From Acanthochromis polyacanthus (taxonomy: Eukaryota; Chordata; Actinopteri; Pomacentridae): DNA of 64,000 nucleotides. The notes under the pieces were generated by a model. It was not told where the DNA came from, searched no databases, and saw only the letters and a list, made by a program, of their open reading frames with translations. Shown here piece by piece: positions 34,047 through 46,162 of this stretch. Both the position numbers and the translations under genes were made by a program. The stretch covers positions 36,653,639-36,717,638 of the forward strand of contig NC_067116.1 of assembly GCF_021347895.1 (NCBI RefSeq), written 5' to 3'. Within the stretch, counting starts at the first letter, position 1, and the number at the start of each line of letters is the position of its first letter.

Positions 34047-37000
34047 ATGCATCTAACTGTGAAGAAAAGCAAATTCCACTAACTTTGTGTAGTTTGTTGG
34101 TTGAGCATAATATCTTTAGAAGTTGTCATAACTCAAACACATGAAAAGTATCAAGGTCTATTGTTTTTGTTCAGGGTGAATATTTTTTCCAAGTGTATGA
34201 CCAACTTCAGTGGTAAATACATCAAAGTGTATTTCGGACACATTTGAAATTATAAAAAGGATTAACGTCCAAATGTTATCAAAATAAATAAGGTTCAGAG
34301 TTCCTAATTTTGTACCTGCTTTTATCAAGTTCTGATGTTAGAAGAAATAAAGATCATTTTAATTAATATACAGTAATAAGTGACAGTTAAAATAAATAGG
34401 TTTGGATTGATATTGGCAGGTTAATGTTTGGGCACAAAATCTTTATTTTTCTTTTTCCACTGTACTGTAAGACTGAACAGGTAGCTTCATGTTTAACTTA
34501 TTACACTAAAGGCTAAACAAGCAAAGTGCAAAAAGCAAAAAATTACACAAATGTTTTATCATTTGACCAATTTTAAAGTTTGTTACATTTTGTTCCTGAA
34601 GTCCCCCCTGAATCCAGCTTTCTGCCTTAGATCTGAGAACCTGCAGAAAAACATTTTGAGCAAAACATACTGAAAGTTTGATCTGATCTTATTGGATTTC
34701 AGAATCCCATTGTTTCTGTTGAATAATCCATTTTCAAGATTTGCTCCAAACCAGCTGGGCACGCCTGGTGTCCAAAATCTAATGTAATATTTAGTTTGGA
34801 CTTAGTGATCCCAGAAATTGTCTGTTTGGATTAAACCTCTAAATTTCTCCTGACAAGAGTCCAAAAAAAGTTGCAGAAATAAGACAACTTTGCAGTTACT
34901 AAACCTGAAAGCAAAACTTCTCATCTTTACTCCAACATGAGCTAAACCTACTGTATAACTGTCAGTCTGTGTCTCTCTGTCTATGATGTGCTGCAGCGAT
35001 CATATCAAAGCCATCTGTAATTTAAATGCTCACACCGGTAGCTATTGTGTGAGGCCTGCCAGCTAAATGTAGGAGTAGAGCCGAGTGGTTTCTTTGTGTT
35101 GTGTCAGATTCGAGTGCTCTCAGAAGTGCTCTCCAGCTGTGTTCAGCACCGGCACTCTATTTATAAAAAGTGCATTGAGGCGTAGGAGGAGAGCACTATG
35201 TTGTGTCAATATTTCAGATGGCATAAACTGCCGTGATGTGTTACTCAAGTGAGTGGAGAGGAGATGCCTGTGTGTGTCTGGCTACACACAAAGACACACA
35301 GATGCACACACTCGCACAGTGGCCTGGCCTATAATCGTCCCTATTTAAAATGCTAATTTCCTCTCTCCCGCAGGTGCCTAACTGTGTTTGAAACTAAATT
35401 GCTCGTCATAGCAGGTCAATCTGAGCCTAATGAATTCATCCGTTCTCCCATTACACTTATTGTTGCTGATTGGCGGACGACAGGTGTGCTAAGTACTCGA
35501 GGGTTTGAAAGCAAAGCCTGCAGCCTCTTCTTACTTTTCCTTGCTGTGCGCAGATGAAGTTCCACATCAGCCTGTGAATATTTCAGTGTCTGGCTTAGAT
35601 GAGTCTTGACCTGTGTCCATCTCTGTTACAGGGGATATTTTTACTTGGTGACGCTTGCTGACACTAAAACACGTCAGCCAGTTTCTGACATTAACATCAA
35701 ACACTAAACAGGAGCAGCACTTAGCTCGTTTAAGAGGGATTTATAGCAAAGGTTACTCTCTGCACGTGCAAGAAATATCGACTTAACAAAACTGGATAAT
35801 GGCCACACGGTGCAGAGGCGACACTGCTGCAGGATGGAGGTGATTTACATAAAAATACATCAACATGCACAGAGACGCATAGAATGTGCCTGTAGTGTGT
35901 GTTTCAGCCTGCAGCACATTAATGCAAAACACTGGATTAAGCATGAAGGTGTAGATACATGTATCTATATACCAGCTAATGCTTCAGGCCAATAATTTTG
36001 TGCTGCATCATGGGTTTACTTAATGAATTACACTCTGTTCTTTTGCAGGAGTTTTCTCTCTGACACAATAATGCAAGCAGGAAGTGTGCAAAGTCGACAA
36101 ACTACATTTTAAGGCGAGAAAAATGTCCTCTCTGTTCATCCAAATTGTGCTTTTACTCTGTCTTGGTGAAATAACCAGAAAAGTCGAAGTGAGCACAACA
36201 ACATTGCCTCTCTGGGGGGAAGGAGAGAGGTGAGGAGGGAGAGATAACAGAGGTGAGGGGAGGTAAGAGGTTGCAGGAGGACATCAAGCAGAAAGGTGGC
36301 CACCCAAAGGATAAACCGTGTGTGCAGGATCATAAAATAGAAGGAAATAAATAGAAATAAATCATGACTGAAGGATGCAAATGTTGCTCCTTGCAGGTTC
36401 TTGCAGAGAGGGGTGCAGTAAAGAGCAAATCTCATGCATGTGGCAGGTTTAGAGTTCATCAGCAGTTGTGATGTAGTACTTAATGCACGACTATAAATTA
36501 GCTCATATGTGAGCGTTTACAGCAGCAGCACATTAGTAGGAAGGAGGAAGGAATGTTTTTTTTTTTTTTTTTAAAAAGCCCTCGCCTCCCTCTGTAGTCC
36601 ATTAAAGTGTGCTGTAGTGTTTTCCTCACATTAGGCAAATAATCAATCTGCATTTGTATTTAATTCACTTGCATGTGAAGCATCACTGCACTTTTCATAC
36701 ACAGTGGTACATTTTCCTGTAAAATATTGGCAACCACAATTTTTTAAATCATTTTTTACAGTGTTGCTATTGTAATTTGTTTAAACAGTAATTGCAATTT
36801 AACTACAGTAAAATGTATTGCTGCAATTTATTGTATTTTTTTACAGTGTTAGTTTTAATTTACTTCAACTGTTACTTCATGCATAATAGCTCACTCAGTC
36901 CTTGTCATTTCTGACCATCCCTGAAAATTTCATCCAAATCTCTTTGTTTGTTTCTGAGTAATGTTGCAAAATGACAGACAGACAAACCAACGCAGATCAT

Positions 37001-37589
37001 CACATTACTCTGCCACATTCCTTTGTGGAGTAACTATGTTTTTATTAGTGTATAATTACCAAGCATTGTTGTGTTTTGGTTACTTTTGAATGTGCCTTTT
37101 AGATCTGCAAAATCCTCTTTCACTGTCTGCCATGTCGCACCACTCTTTAGTTCATTTCTATCGAGCAGACAAAAAATTATGGCCAGATTTAGCTGCCAAA
37201 AACCGCAGTTCCTCAATTGTCCACTTGAGGCTGATTTCAAAAGTGAGTCCGTCTCCATAGATCCTGATGCTAAAATGCCAAACTTTACAACAAAGCAAAC
37301 ATGTTTACAGCCTGATACAAACAACAGCTATGGTGTCTATATTAAGGCTTAAAGTTACACATAATAATGGGAGTCATGACTGTTGGAGGGTTTGTTCATC
37401 TTCATATTCACTCAGTGACATCTACAGGACCCCACAGTGGACAACACAGTGGCTTTAGCTGTCGTGCTCATTTCTCCCACATATTTAGAAGGTTAGACTG
37501 AGGTGAGGATTATTCAGCTGGTTGTAATCCGCTGCACATCTCTAATAACACTGCACCTCTAAAAGGTTAGCTGAATGGTTGCATGTTGG
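34047..37589. other. Intergenic, no gene recognised
   Basis: Unique, AT-rich sequence. The span at about 34970-35560 looks like complex unique sequence with octamer-like ATGCTAAT (about 35350) and a GATTGGC box (about 35468). It is a possible conserved regulatory region, but composition is the only evidence. A T-run lies at 36556-36572. Confidence 0.45.
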
Positions 37590-37720
37590 GAAATCTGCTT
37601 ATCCGCTTTCTTGCAGAGAGTTAGATGAAAAGATCAATACCACTCTTATGTGGGACTGGTAAATAAAAAGCTTCAGCCAGTAAGCTTCTGCAAACAGGAC
37701 AAACAGCTACAGATTAAACA
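37590..37720 (+). repeat. Interspersed repeat fragment (GAGAGTTAGATGA type)
   Basis: TTGCAGAGAGTTAGATGAAAAGATCAATACCACTCTTATG matches the start of a common teleost interspersed repeat that also appears degenerate at 58470-58800 and as a TTAGC tandem at 21299. Only the first about 130 bp are recognisable. Confidence 0.5.
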
Positions 37721-40317
37721 AATGACATGTTAATTAGTAAGCCTTAGGTTTTGGTGGGTGGACATCAGGCTGTTTTTCCACCAGAGGAGCTTGCAGGTCA
37801 TTTTGGAGCGCCTCAAACAGTTGTGCATGTTCTGATTGCAAGCACTGCCTTTGTAGAACTATTTTCTAGGCAATTTTTAGGGCACAAAAAGTACTTTCTC
37901 CATGGGAGGTACATTTGTGCAACCCCGACAAAACTGCTGTGCTCATGCTGAAGGTGATTGGACAATATTGGATCAGAGAAGTTCTGATTAGCTAAACTTG
38001 AGGTGACAACAAATACTATCCTTATGCCTTACAATGGCCTGATTGAGTTGCTCTCTTCTGTTAAATGCTGCTATCTTCAATGTAAAATTCATCATTTCAG
38101 CCAACACAACAAGTCCCAGTTCTAATTCCTTCATGCTTGTAGCGGAGATACATCCATTAACGACTAAATGTTGTTTTGTTACATTTTCAGTTAATGCTGT
38201 GGATGAAGTGGTTGGATTCTACTGCAATAGAAACAAAACGACTGAACGAGTCAACTTTGGGGCTGTTCATTTAAAAAGTTGTGCCATTTTGTTACCTCTA
38301 GACTGCTCAGTTATAAAAAAAATAAAAAAATTTTGGCATTGTGTCACCTTTGGCGCAAATGGGTTGATTCATTTTTCCATCTTAGGAACGTCTTTCTTTG
38401 TTAAAGCTGCAGTTGGTAAAAATTTGAAAAAGAAAGAAAAAGCCAGAATTTGAAAATATACAGCTCCTTTGCTGTGAGAAAAGCACATACTTCAAATACA
38501 CAAAGATGGTCTGACTAAAGTCACTCAAGCGCATTGGGATTGGCTGGAAAAACCCTGTGATTGTCTAAAATCTCCCAGCACAGTCTATATTTCCTAAAAC
38601 CTGAACTTGGAGACAAGATGAAATGCAAAATCTAGTTTCCTCTCAAACCACTTAAATTACAACATGCTGAAAGGTTAGTATAGATTTTTTCTTTCTAATT
38701 ATTCCCAAAAAATGCTGCCCACCTTAGCTTTAATGAGCAGGAAGTCCTTCCCTGTAATGAAAACGCAGATTTTGGCCTCACACAAATGCCACCATCTTCT
38801 GGATAGAGATGCATTTGATGTTTCCAGACTCCATGCTAAGCTAAGAAAGGCTGCACGCTCTTATGATATGATATTAAAGTGGTCAGTTTTCTGGCCTAAA
38901 ACTCAAAAACAAATCCAAAAATTGTATTTCCCAAAACAATCAGCTATTTCTAATTTCACATCCCTCCACCTGCAAATGCAATGTCTAATCCATAAGCAAT
39001 AAAAGCATCTAATGTCAATCTGTAATTTCAGGTGACTCTCAGGTTTTGCTGCTACAGACCTGATGATCTAACATCAGAATGCTGATATTACTGAGTCACT
39101 TTGTGAGCTGCATTTGTGCTGCTGTTTCACTGTATTTTCCCAAACTGAACTCCCACAACTGAACCACAAGGTGCTGTACGGACGTGAACTTTCGGCAGAC
39201 ACATCTGAGTCCTTTATGTCATAAAGGATAACCGTCCTCTGCAGTTTCCTGCAGTTCTCCTGTGTGTTTTAAAAGGGTTAAATATATCACGTACTCAGGG
39301 GAATGAAGTTAATCTAAAATGGTGGATTATGTAAGGGGAACCTCAGCTCGGGCTAATCCTCCTCTCCTGTGTGGCTCTTTGCAGGAGAGTCAGGAGTCTG
39401 GAGTCAGGTGGATGTTGTTGTAGCCTCTTTGGTCACGATTTTCCTTCAACACTCTGCTTCATGTTTATATTTAATTACCTCAAAGAATTATTCCAGCACA
39501 CATATGTGGACATCACAGTAGCTTGGAGGTCGCTAGCAGCATTTTTCACCACATGAACAACCATGAACATTTGCCCTGCTGCTGCTTTTCATGCATTTTT
39601 CTGTTTGCACGAGGACTCGAGCGTCCAAACTCGTGTCTTTCTGACAAACTGAATGCGCTCAGTGCACATTCGTGGGGACACAGAGAGGAAAACAAGAGAT
39701 ACAAAAGAGAGGATTGTGAAGGAATGGATCTGATTTTCTGCTTCCTGGATATATCTGATGGTTTAATTAACACATGTGTTAAGTGTTTGTGGGTGCCGCA
39801 GAGAGGGAGGATTTCTAGTTTTAGCGCCTGGCCGAGCCTGATAATGAGATAATTGGACAGTCCTCTACTTGCCCGCTCTCGCTCCCTCTTTCTTTCTCCC
39901 CTCCGTCCCTCTCCATGTCCATTGGCCTCCACAGCCGCCAACCAACAACCGATTGGCTGCAGGGGGAATTCTGAGGCAGGGGTACTAGTTAATTATGCTA
40001 AGCCAAGAAACTGATAAGGAGACAGTTTTAAAAATTTAAAACCTCTGGAAACACACACATACACACTGAATTGGTTGCAAGAGAGAGACGGGCCCCTTTG
40101 AGAAAATATGAGACTATTTTGTCTGAGTAAGCAGAGATTGGAAGTGCACAAAACTCAGAAAGAGATAATTAAGCTCCTGCATGTTTCTCATGAATCTCAA
40201 CCACTGCGTAATATTTTCAGTGTTTCCAGTGTCCCTTTTATACAAATCTGGAATCCTAAATAGCATTATAAATATTAAATCAAAAATACTAAACTCTCTG
40301 GATGTCGGTCCTTTCCT
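37721..40317. other. Intergenic, no gene recognised
   Basis: No exon was recognised. The stretch 39820-40020 has a pyrimidine tract followed by two ATTGG (CCAAT) boxes at about 39920 and 39951 and could be regulatory. That is inference only. Confidence 0.45.
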
Positions 40318-40338
40318 CCCCCCCCCCCCCCCCCCCCC
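40318..40338. repeat. C21 homopolymer
   Basis: 21 consecutive C on +, a potential G-quadruplex on the minus strand. Confidence 0.92.
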
Positions 40339-40659
40339 AGCTCTCCTCTGTTGCTGGTACGCTGCTGGCCTTTCCCCTCTCTTCTTGTTAGCTGATGTCT
40401 GTGGGCGGAAAACACTGCTTCACTGATCCACAACTCATGAAACACCACTCATCTTTCTTTTTTTCTCTCTCACTCTCTCTGATCTCTTTTATCTCTGCCC
40501 AAAACTATCTCTGCTCTGGATAATTTGTGCTCCACAAAAACATGCAATTACTGCCCAGTATTTGCTTTTCAGTGTTTTGATTTTACTGGTAGAGAAGCAG
40601 CATCCAGTCCAACTTCTCATACTGATTCTCCAAATAGACTCATTTTCTCTCATGACCAG
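40339..40659. other. Non-coding flank of tandem array
   Basis: A pyrimidine-rich stretch, then AT-rich sequence. The region before 40660 may be a strongly diverged first unit of the array that follows. Confidence 0.4.
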
Positions 40660-41290
40660 TTGCCACGCACCACATTTCGTTGGATTTGCATGCCTTTTCT
40701 GTAAGATTTCACCTCCAGAATGCATCATGCAGGCTGCAACATTAACTAAAACCTGCTACTAGCTAAAAATATGACGTATTATTTGTTTATTGCCTTTGTG
40801 TGTAGAAGTGTGGAAAGTTTTCTCATTTTCTTTTGTGAGTGGTCGCCATGTACCACATTTTGATGGATTTGCAACTCTTTTCTTTTTAAAATTATACTTC
40901 CAGAACAATTTAATGCAGCATTCACAAACCATGACAGATATGATAGTACCTTTTGCTCATTGCTTTTGCATGCATTCGTGTAGTGTGCCTCGTTTTCCTT
41001 TCCACCATATTTTGGTGGATTTGCAAGGTTTTTGTATAAGATTATATGTGCAAAACTCTTCAATGCAGCATTTACTAAAATCACAAACCATGACAGATAC
41101 AAGAGTTACTTTTGCTCAATGCTTTTGTGTGTGTATTAGTGTTGAAAAATTTGACTTTCTTCTTTTATGGCATGCAACAATGCATCATATTTTGTTGGAT
41201 TTGCAAGCCTTTTCTTTATGATTATACCTCGAAAACCCGTCAATGCAGCATTTAGTAAAACTGCAAAACATGACAGATGTTGAGGAAATT
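40660..41290. repeat. Degenerate tandem array, units about 150-185 bp, four copies
   Basis: The key word TGGATTTGCA recurs at 40681, 40864, 41016 and 41196 (spacing 183, 152, 180). Each copy is preceded by CACATTT/CATATTTT and followed at similar distances by a TTCTTT block, CAATGCAGCATT[T/C]A, AACCATGACAGAT and TTTTGCTCA[A/T]TGCTTTTG. Units are diverged, so the array is old. No coding frame runs through it. Confidence 0.85.
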
Positions 41291-42138
41291 TCACACTTGG
41301 TTCTGCAAAGTTTGCTGTAGTGGGGTGTTTATAGACCCCTTTCACGTGACGTATGCATACTTAATTAGGCAGCTGCGCGCGCAGACCCGGTTCAAAACAA
41401 AGCCTGTTTACCTGTCCAAGTCGTGATATTACAAGCACATATTACGCTAAATATGCCTTCTTGTTGTGCTGTCGGCTGTCAGAATCATAGTAAAGCAGAT
41501 GATATGGCAGCTGTGACAGTGACCAGGTGGAACTTGCTTTGTTACCGCGGCTAAACGTTTGGTTTACTAAATACTGATTTCCGTGTTCTCCGGAGCAGTC
41601 GTTACGTTGATATCACAGTTCCTGCTGATGTACCGGAGAAGCCCTGAGCCCGTTAGCAGGACAGTGCAGTATGTCAAAGTAGTGCCTCATAACGCATTGA
41701 AGGATTACTTTTTGCGCTTCAGTTGCGCTTTAGTGTCCCGCCCGTGGTACACTTTGAGATCTGCATAAGCAATTTGCTAAATGTCTGAAACTGCAAACGC
41801 GATTATACAAACACTATACGCCGATGGAAAGCTTAGATTCTCATGAATCCGCCGGTATAAACCACTTTCAGATGTGATTATCACAGCGGGTAATATAAAC
41901 ACATTTGTCCGACAAACAACGAATATCCATCCATCCGTTCTCTATACACGGCTTCAACGTACACAGCACGACTCACATTTCCGGGTTCATTATTACACAC
42001 AGATGAAATATTCCACAAAAAAACGGCCATAATCCAACCTTGGACATCCAGACGAAACAAGCCAGTAACATATTTTGTCCAAAACATGTCTTGAAGTCGG
42101 TATATACTCCACGAATAGGTCGTTTTCAAAGGAAGGTA
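41291..42138 (+). mobile_element. Degenerate DNA-transposon fragment, possible THAP/P-type
   Basis: The region starts near CCCCTTTCACGTGACGT and contains a start codon followed by a THAP-like beginning (see 41453). The rest is a mosaic of non-coding sequence, including a CATCCATCCG tail at about 41927-41940 typical of antisense LINE tails. A second CACGTGAC occurs at 42374 on the far side of the palindromic element. Borders and family are uncertain. Confidence 0.4.
41453..41554 (+). pseudogene. Truncated THAP-domain N terminus
   Basis: A 33-codon frame begins MPSCCAVGCQNHSK, the typical opening of a THAP zinc finger (Met-Pro-x-Cys, then C-x4-C). It stops at TAA before the downstream C-x2-H pair and the AVPTIF-type end are reached. 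THAP domains are found in P-element/THAP9-type transposases and in host transcription factors. The location in repeat-rich DNA and the early stop favour a dead transposon remnant. An exon of a spliced THAP gene is possible but no partner exon was seen. Confidence 0.42.
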
Positions 42139-42467
42139 GTGTCTACAGATACGGACCCGTACCCGTAGCCTGTGGGCTACGGATACGGCACTTTCCATTT
42201 GCCAGACAGATACGGACCCGTATGCGAGCCTCGCGAGTCAAGAAGCTGCTAACCACTGCAAACTGTTGAAAGGTAAGCAAAGGTTAAGGTTAGGGTTAGT
42301 GTTAGGGTCAGGTTTAGGGTCCGTACCTGTAGTACCGATGCTACGGGTCCGTACCGCTAGCGTCTACCGGGAGTCACGTGACCAGATCTCGCGTATCTGA
42401 TTGGCAAATGGCAAGTGCAGTATCCGTAGTCCACAGGCTACGGGTACGGGTCCGTACCTCTAGCAAC
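42139..42467. mobile_element. Palindromic MITE-like element with about 65-bp inverted arms
   Basis: The left arm at about 42139-42203 (ACGGACCCGTACCCGTAGCC, then GGCTACGGATACGGCACTT, ending CATTTGCCA) is matched by the inverse of the right arm at about 42403-42467. The 12-mer TACGGACCCGTA or its complement occurs at 42150, 42211, 42342 and 42445, so each arm is itself partly self-complementary. The middle contains telomere-like GGTTAGGGTTAG sequence at 42283-42320. There is no coding capacity. A related larger element lies at 33001-34046. Confidence 0.75.
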
Positions 42468-42670
42468 AACCGACCCAGAACATTTGGAGATTTCCCATTT
42501 TATAGGAATATCAGAGGGTAGGGACGGCTGTATGCAAATACAAAGGGTAAAACAAAAGGAACATCTCAGAGGAAGGGTTGGGGGTTGTAAGTAAATACTA
42601 AGGTAGACAGTGGTTAATTTGCGTATAGTTCAATCGAGGGTAAGACAACAGAACAAAAGGGCAATTGGGT
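42468..42670. other. Flank between the palindromic element and an 81-bp tandem repeat
   Basis: Contains GGGTAAGAC- and AACAAAAGG-type words related to the repeat that follows. No gene. Confidence 0.4.
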
Positions 42671-42832
42671 AACAGGAGGTAAGACGGGGGGTATAACCGA
42701 CGCTAACAAAGGATGAGTTTGGTAAACACTTGCAAATAGTAAAGGTGTGATAACAGCAGGTAAGACGGGGGTATGGCAGACTGTAACAAAGGATGAGTCT
42801 GGTGACATGTAACAGTACTGACAATATGTGGG
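42671..42832. repeat. Tandem repeat, 81-bp unit, two clear copies
   Basis: AACAGGAGGTAAGACGGGG... at 42671 and AACAGCAGGTAAGACGGGG... at 42752 begin two copies sharing CTAACAAAGGATGAGT[T/C]TGGT at the same internal distance. Weaker related words occur upstream from about 42540. Confidence 0.75.
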
Positions 42833-43915
42833 CTATTTTTCCATCACAGATTTCATGAAAACTGTTTCTTTCTTAGTGTGTAAGAAACGGTTCAGCTTTT
42901 CTTCCACAATTGCCTCTGCAGTCCTGCAACAACACAAGAACCACGAGAGCTCCTTGGTGCAGCATCGCCTGCCAGAACTCGAGCTGCACTGTGGTTTTCC
43001 TGCAGGATACTGAGCAGAAGAAGCAAAAAATAAAAATAAAAAGAGGAGCTGGATCACCAAGAGTATCCCTCTTCACCCTTCCTGGCTTGTCTTTTTTGCT
43101 TCTTCTCCAGCCTGCAACCTAAATATTCCCCTAGCAGATATTAGTGCTTTCCCAGCTGCAGTGAAGTGAAGCAAACTACGCACCTCTGAGGACAAAATCA
43201 AATCCAGCAGCAGCAGAGACCCAAGAACTGCTAAAGAGTTGGCTTCTCACACTGTCAAAAAACATTATACCTCCAAGTCTTCAAAAGAAATGTCTGAGTT
43301 CAAAACTAACTGAAGAAGCGAGAAAGACAAAAACTGCAAAAAGAGCATCATTCTGCCAACAGTTTCTATGCCTTTTTGCTTTTTGTTGTCGAGTGGCGTG
43401 CCAATTTTTTTGCACTTTAAAGCTGCCTCAAAATGTAGCACGCAAAACGATGCCTCAGTTTAATATAATCAACTTTTAGTTATGTAATTCTGCCTCACTG
43501 ACTTTAACTGTTTCAAAAGTAATAAAAAAAAAGCATAACATGTAACTCTAACATATTATTTTCTGGAGGGAATTTAGAAATGGTTCTGTGGCTGTTGTAA
43601 TTATGGGTAATGAGGTTCTCTCAGAAGCTTTTGTTGGGGCTGAGAATTGAACTGCAGAGTTTACTGACACATCGAAAAAGAGACGGAGAGAGAAAGTGAG
43701 AAAAAGAAAAGAGGGAGAAAGGGGAGAGAGGGAGGTGAGATGGAGCAACAGAGGGGGATAGGGGGAAGAGATCGAGTATCTGTGGGAGTATAATTAACTC
43801 CATGGTCTGGCTCTCTGCAGGCCTGCGGCATACTGCTCTGAAATGCTGATTCAGTACACAGATAGACAGAATACCACGGGAGGGAGAAGGGGGTGAGGAG
43901 AAAGATGCAATAAGA
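42833..43915. other. Non-coding; purine-rich tract at 43670-43765
   Basis: No gene was recognised. The purine-rich tract (GAGAGAGAAAGTGAG and similar) is complementary in kind to the pyrimidine tracts elsewhere. It yields Ser/Leu/Pro-rich minus frames that are not genes. Confidence 0.5.
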
Positions 43916-43939
43916 GGGGGGGGGGGGGGGGGGGGGGGG
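43916..43939. repeat. G24 homopolymer
   Basis: 24 consecutive G on +, able to form G-quadruplex structure. It follows a long purine-rich tract and is likely hard to sequence accurately. Confidence 0.92.
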
Positions 43940-46162
43940 ATGTGGTGTTGCAATGAACATAAAATGTGAAATGAAGCAATAGAAAGCTCAGTGGGGTAAA
44001 AAAGAAAAAAAGAAGTCTGGATTGATGGAAGCAAAGGGTGAGGTGCTGAAATGAAACTTCAGATTTAGATGGTTATGTGAGGCTCGAGGAGCAGCTACAA
44101 ATGTTTCACTTTATAATGCAGCTTATCTGCAGTCTGTATTGACTTTATCAAGTGCTGAACATCTGCAGATGCTTCAGAAACAGCAGCACAAAGCCCTTCA
44201 ACCAGCATTAACAGGAGGACAACAGCAGCACCTAGAGGTGATGAAAGGTAACCTGCACAGAGTCGCTGCTGCAGAGTGCTGGTACACTTAACCCCTCAGT
44301 GCCCGGTGGAGCTGATAGCTTAAAGTCATATGAAGCTTTAAATTTGAGAAACTGTGCGGGCCAGTGGTGGCTGCTTTATGCTGGGTGCTGCTGACCCACT
44401 GGCAGAGGGGTTAGTCACAGTTGAAAGTAGTCAGTATGTCAGCAGGCCAGGGGGGGCAGAGGCAGCTCACATCTATAATGCATCAAGCTGGATGTCGGGT
44501 AGTAAACTGGACACAAAGACAGCACAATAGGAGCCATAAATACTGGAGAGAGATGAATGGATGGAAGGATTTATTTCCCAATTAGTGTCACAGTACTCGT
44601 CGTAGTTCGATTGTTAAAATGATCCTTTCTGTAATGGATGTGGATTGAACTGTAATTGTTCAACCCCAAACACTGAAGGTGCTCACAAAAAATAGTCAGC
44701 ATTACTCAGGCTAATCAAAAGAACATGCCCTTGGAAGAGGAACGTTGCTTTGGTGAAGAAATATTGAGGTTTTCAATATTTTCTATCTAGTGCACCTCCT
44801 TTGTATCGCTGTGGAGGAAAAAAATTTCATTTTCTACTTTTCCTTGTAGTGATTTTATCATTTAACAGCCATAACCTTGGTCCAACTATTGTCTTGTTTT
44901 GACTGCACTCTGTATTATTTACATTCCCCGACTGAGAAGCTCCTGTTCTCTTCATGAGAAAGCTGAGGCTGTAATGTTTGAAGGGCAAATAGTGTCATAA
45001 CTTGTTGGAATCTTGGTCAGATGAGCTCTAATCTTTAAGCTGAAATATTCACTGAGAATTTCTCTTTATTACACTTCGATAAAATACAAAAGACAAATAC
45101 AGTTGTACCTTGATTGCTTTTACTACGGCTCATCCTGTTTTTTGCAGCACATGGCCATTCATTCTTAACTGTTCAGACTTCACTGTTAAATCAAACAATG
45201 CAGAGAAAACGTTTAACAAAAATAAGATTTAAACAGGCGAGTGACACAAAGCTTCTTCAACCCACATGTCTTAATATATGATTCATCTAAACTTTGAAGT
45301 AAAAGTTCCCGTTGCTACTTTCGACTATACCATTCAGAATTTCCGATGGGATCCATCAAACAGGCATATAAAGTGCATTCCTCTTCAAAATATGGCAGAC
45401 AGTGAATCCTGCTTTGCTGAGCTACTTTCAGCAAACATCCACTCAACATTATTTATCATCCGTTATACAACAGCAGCAGGAGAGGAGATGCTGCTGCTGT
45501 CAAACGCACAACAAACATGATGGGTACTTTGTACTGAAATGGAAGCTGCATTTAACTGTGCTTTTAGGACCACAGCTATGAGGGATCTGCTTATTATAAC
45601 AGGGTATTTTAAAGAGCCCTCATTATGCTTTTTGGGCTTTTCCCTTTCCTTTAGTGTCTTATAGCTTTTTGGGGCACATCAAAGAACTGCAAACTTACAA
45701 CGGCCAAAGTTAACACCAAATGGAGTTACTCTTTCCCATAGAAAGCTTTCCTCCGTACCAGCCTGAAACACCTCATTTAAAGTGTAGGGTTTTCTTCTGG
45801 GACTTGTTTATGTCATCATGTAACACATTTGCTTAATGTCAGCCTACCTCCTTTTTGAACATTACAGCATGTAAACTTACTCTAGTAGACTTCTAGTACA
45901 AATACAAACCTGTAAATTCATATAATATGGGCTTTTTTAAAGTAGTGTGATAAAATAACAGTCGTACAGAGCTGAACACAAATATTCAAGTATCCCTTAT
46001 TAGCTTATTAGCTCCAATTATCCGTCACCCAAAACCAGATGGCTTTAAATCAACATGGAAGTTAAAGTCTTGATAGGCAGCTGATCAACAAGGATTCAAT
46101 TAAAACCATGAACTAAAACATCCCAGAAGATGCCATGCCCACAGTTCAGCTGGTCTTTGTTT
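43940..46162. other. 3' flank of mmachc, with probable repeat at 45600-45945
   Basis: On the minus strand this follows the mmachc stop and should hold its 3' UTR. The segment at about 45600-45945 (CATTATGCTTTTTGGGCTTTTCCC to TTCATATAATATGGGC) resembles a teleost interspersed repeat with an AT-rich end. No exon was found in the rest. Confidence 0.45.

Noticed and set aside
38043..38453. 136-codon frame on +
   Set aside because: AT-rich, no domain, no splice context, lysine-rich end from A-runs; length is within chance expectation for this size of region.
40660..41290. CRISPR-like array
   Set aside because: Units are long, diverged and without short identical repeats; the genome is a vertebrate's.
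43621..44034. Pro/Ser-rich frames on -
   Set aside because: Created by the G24 run and the purine-rich tract.
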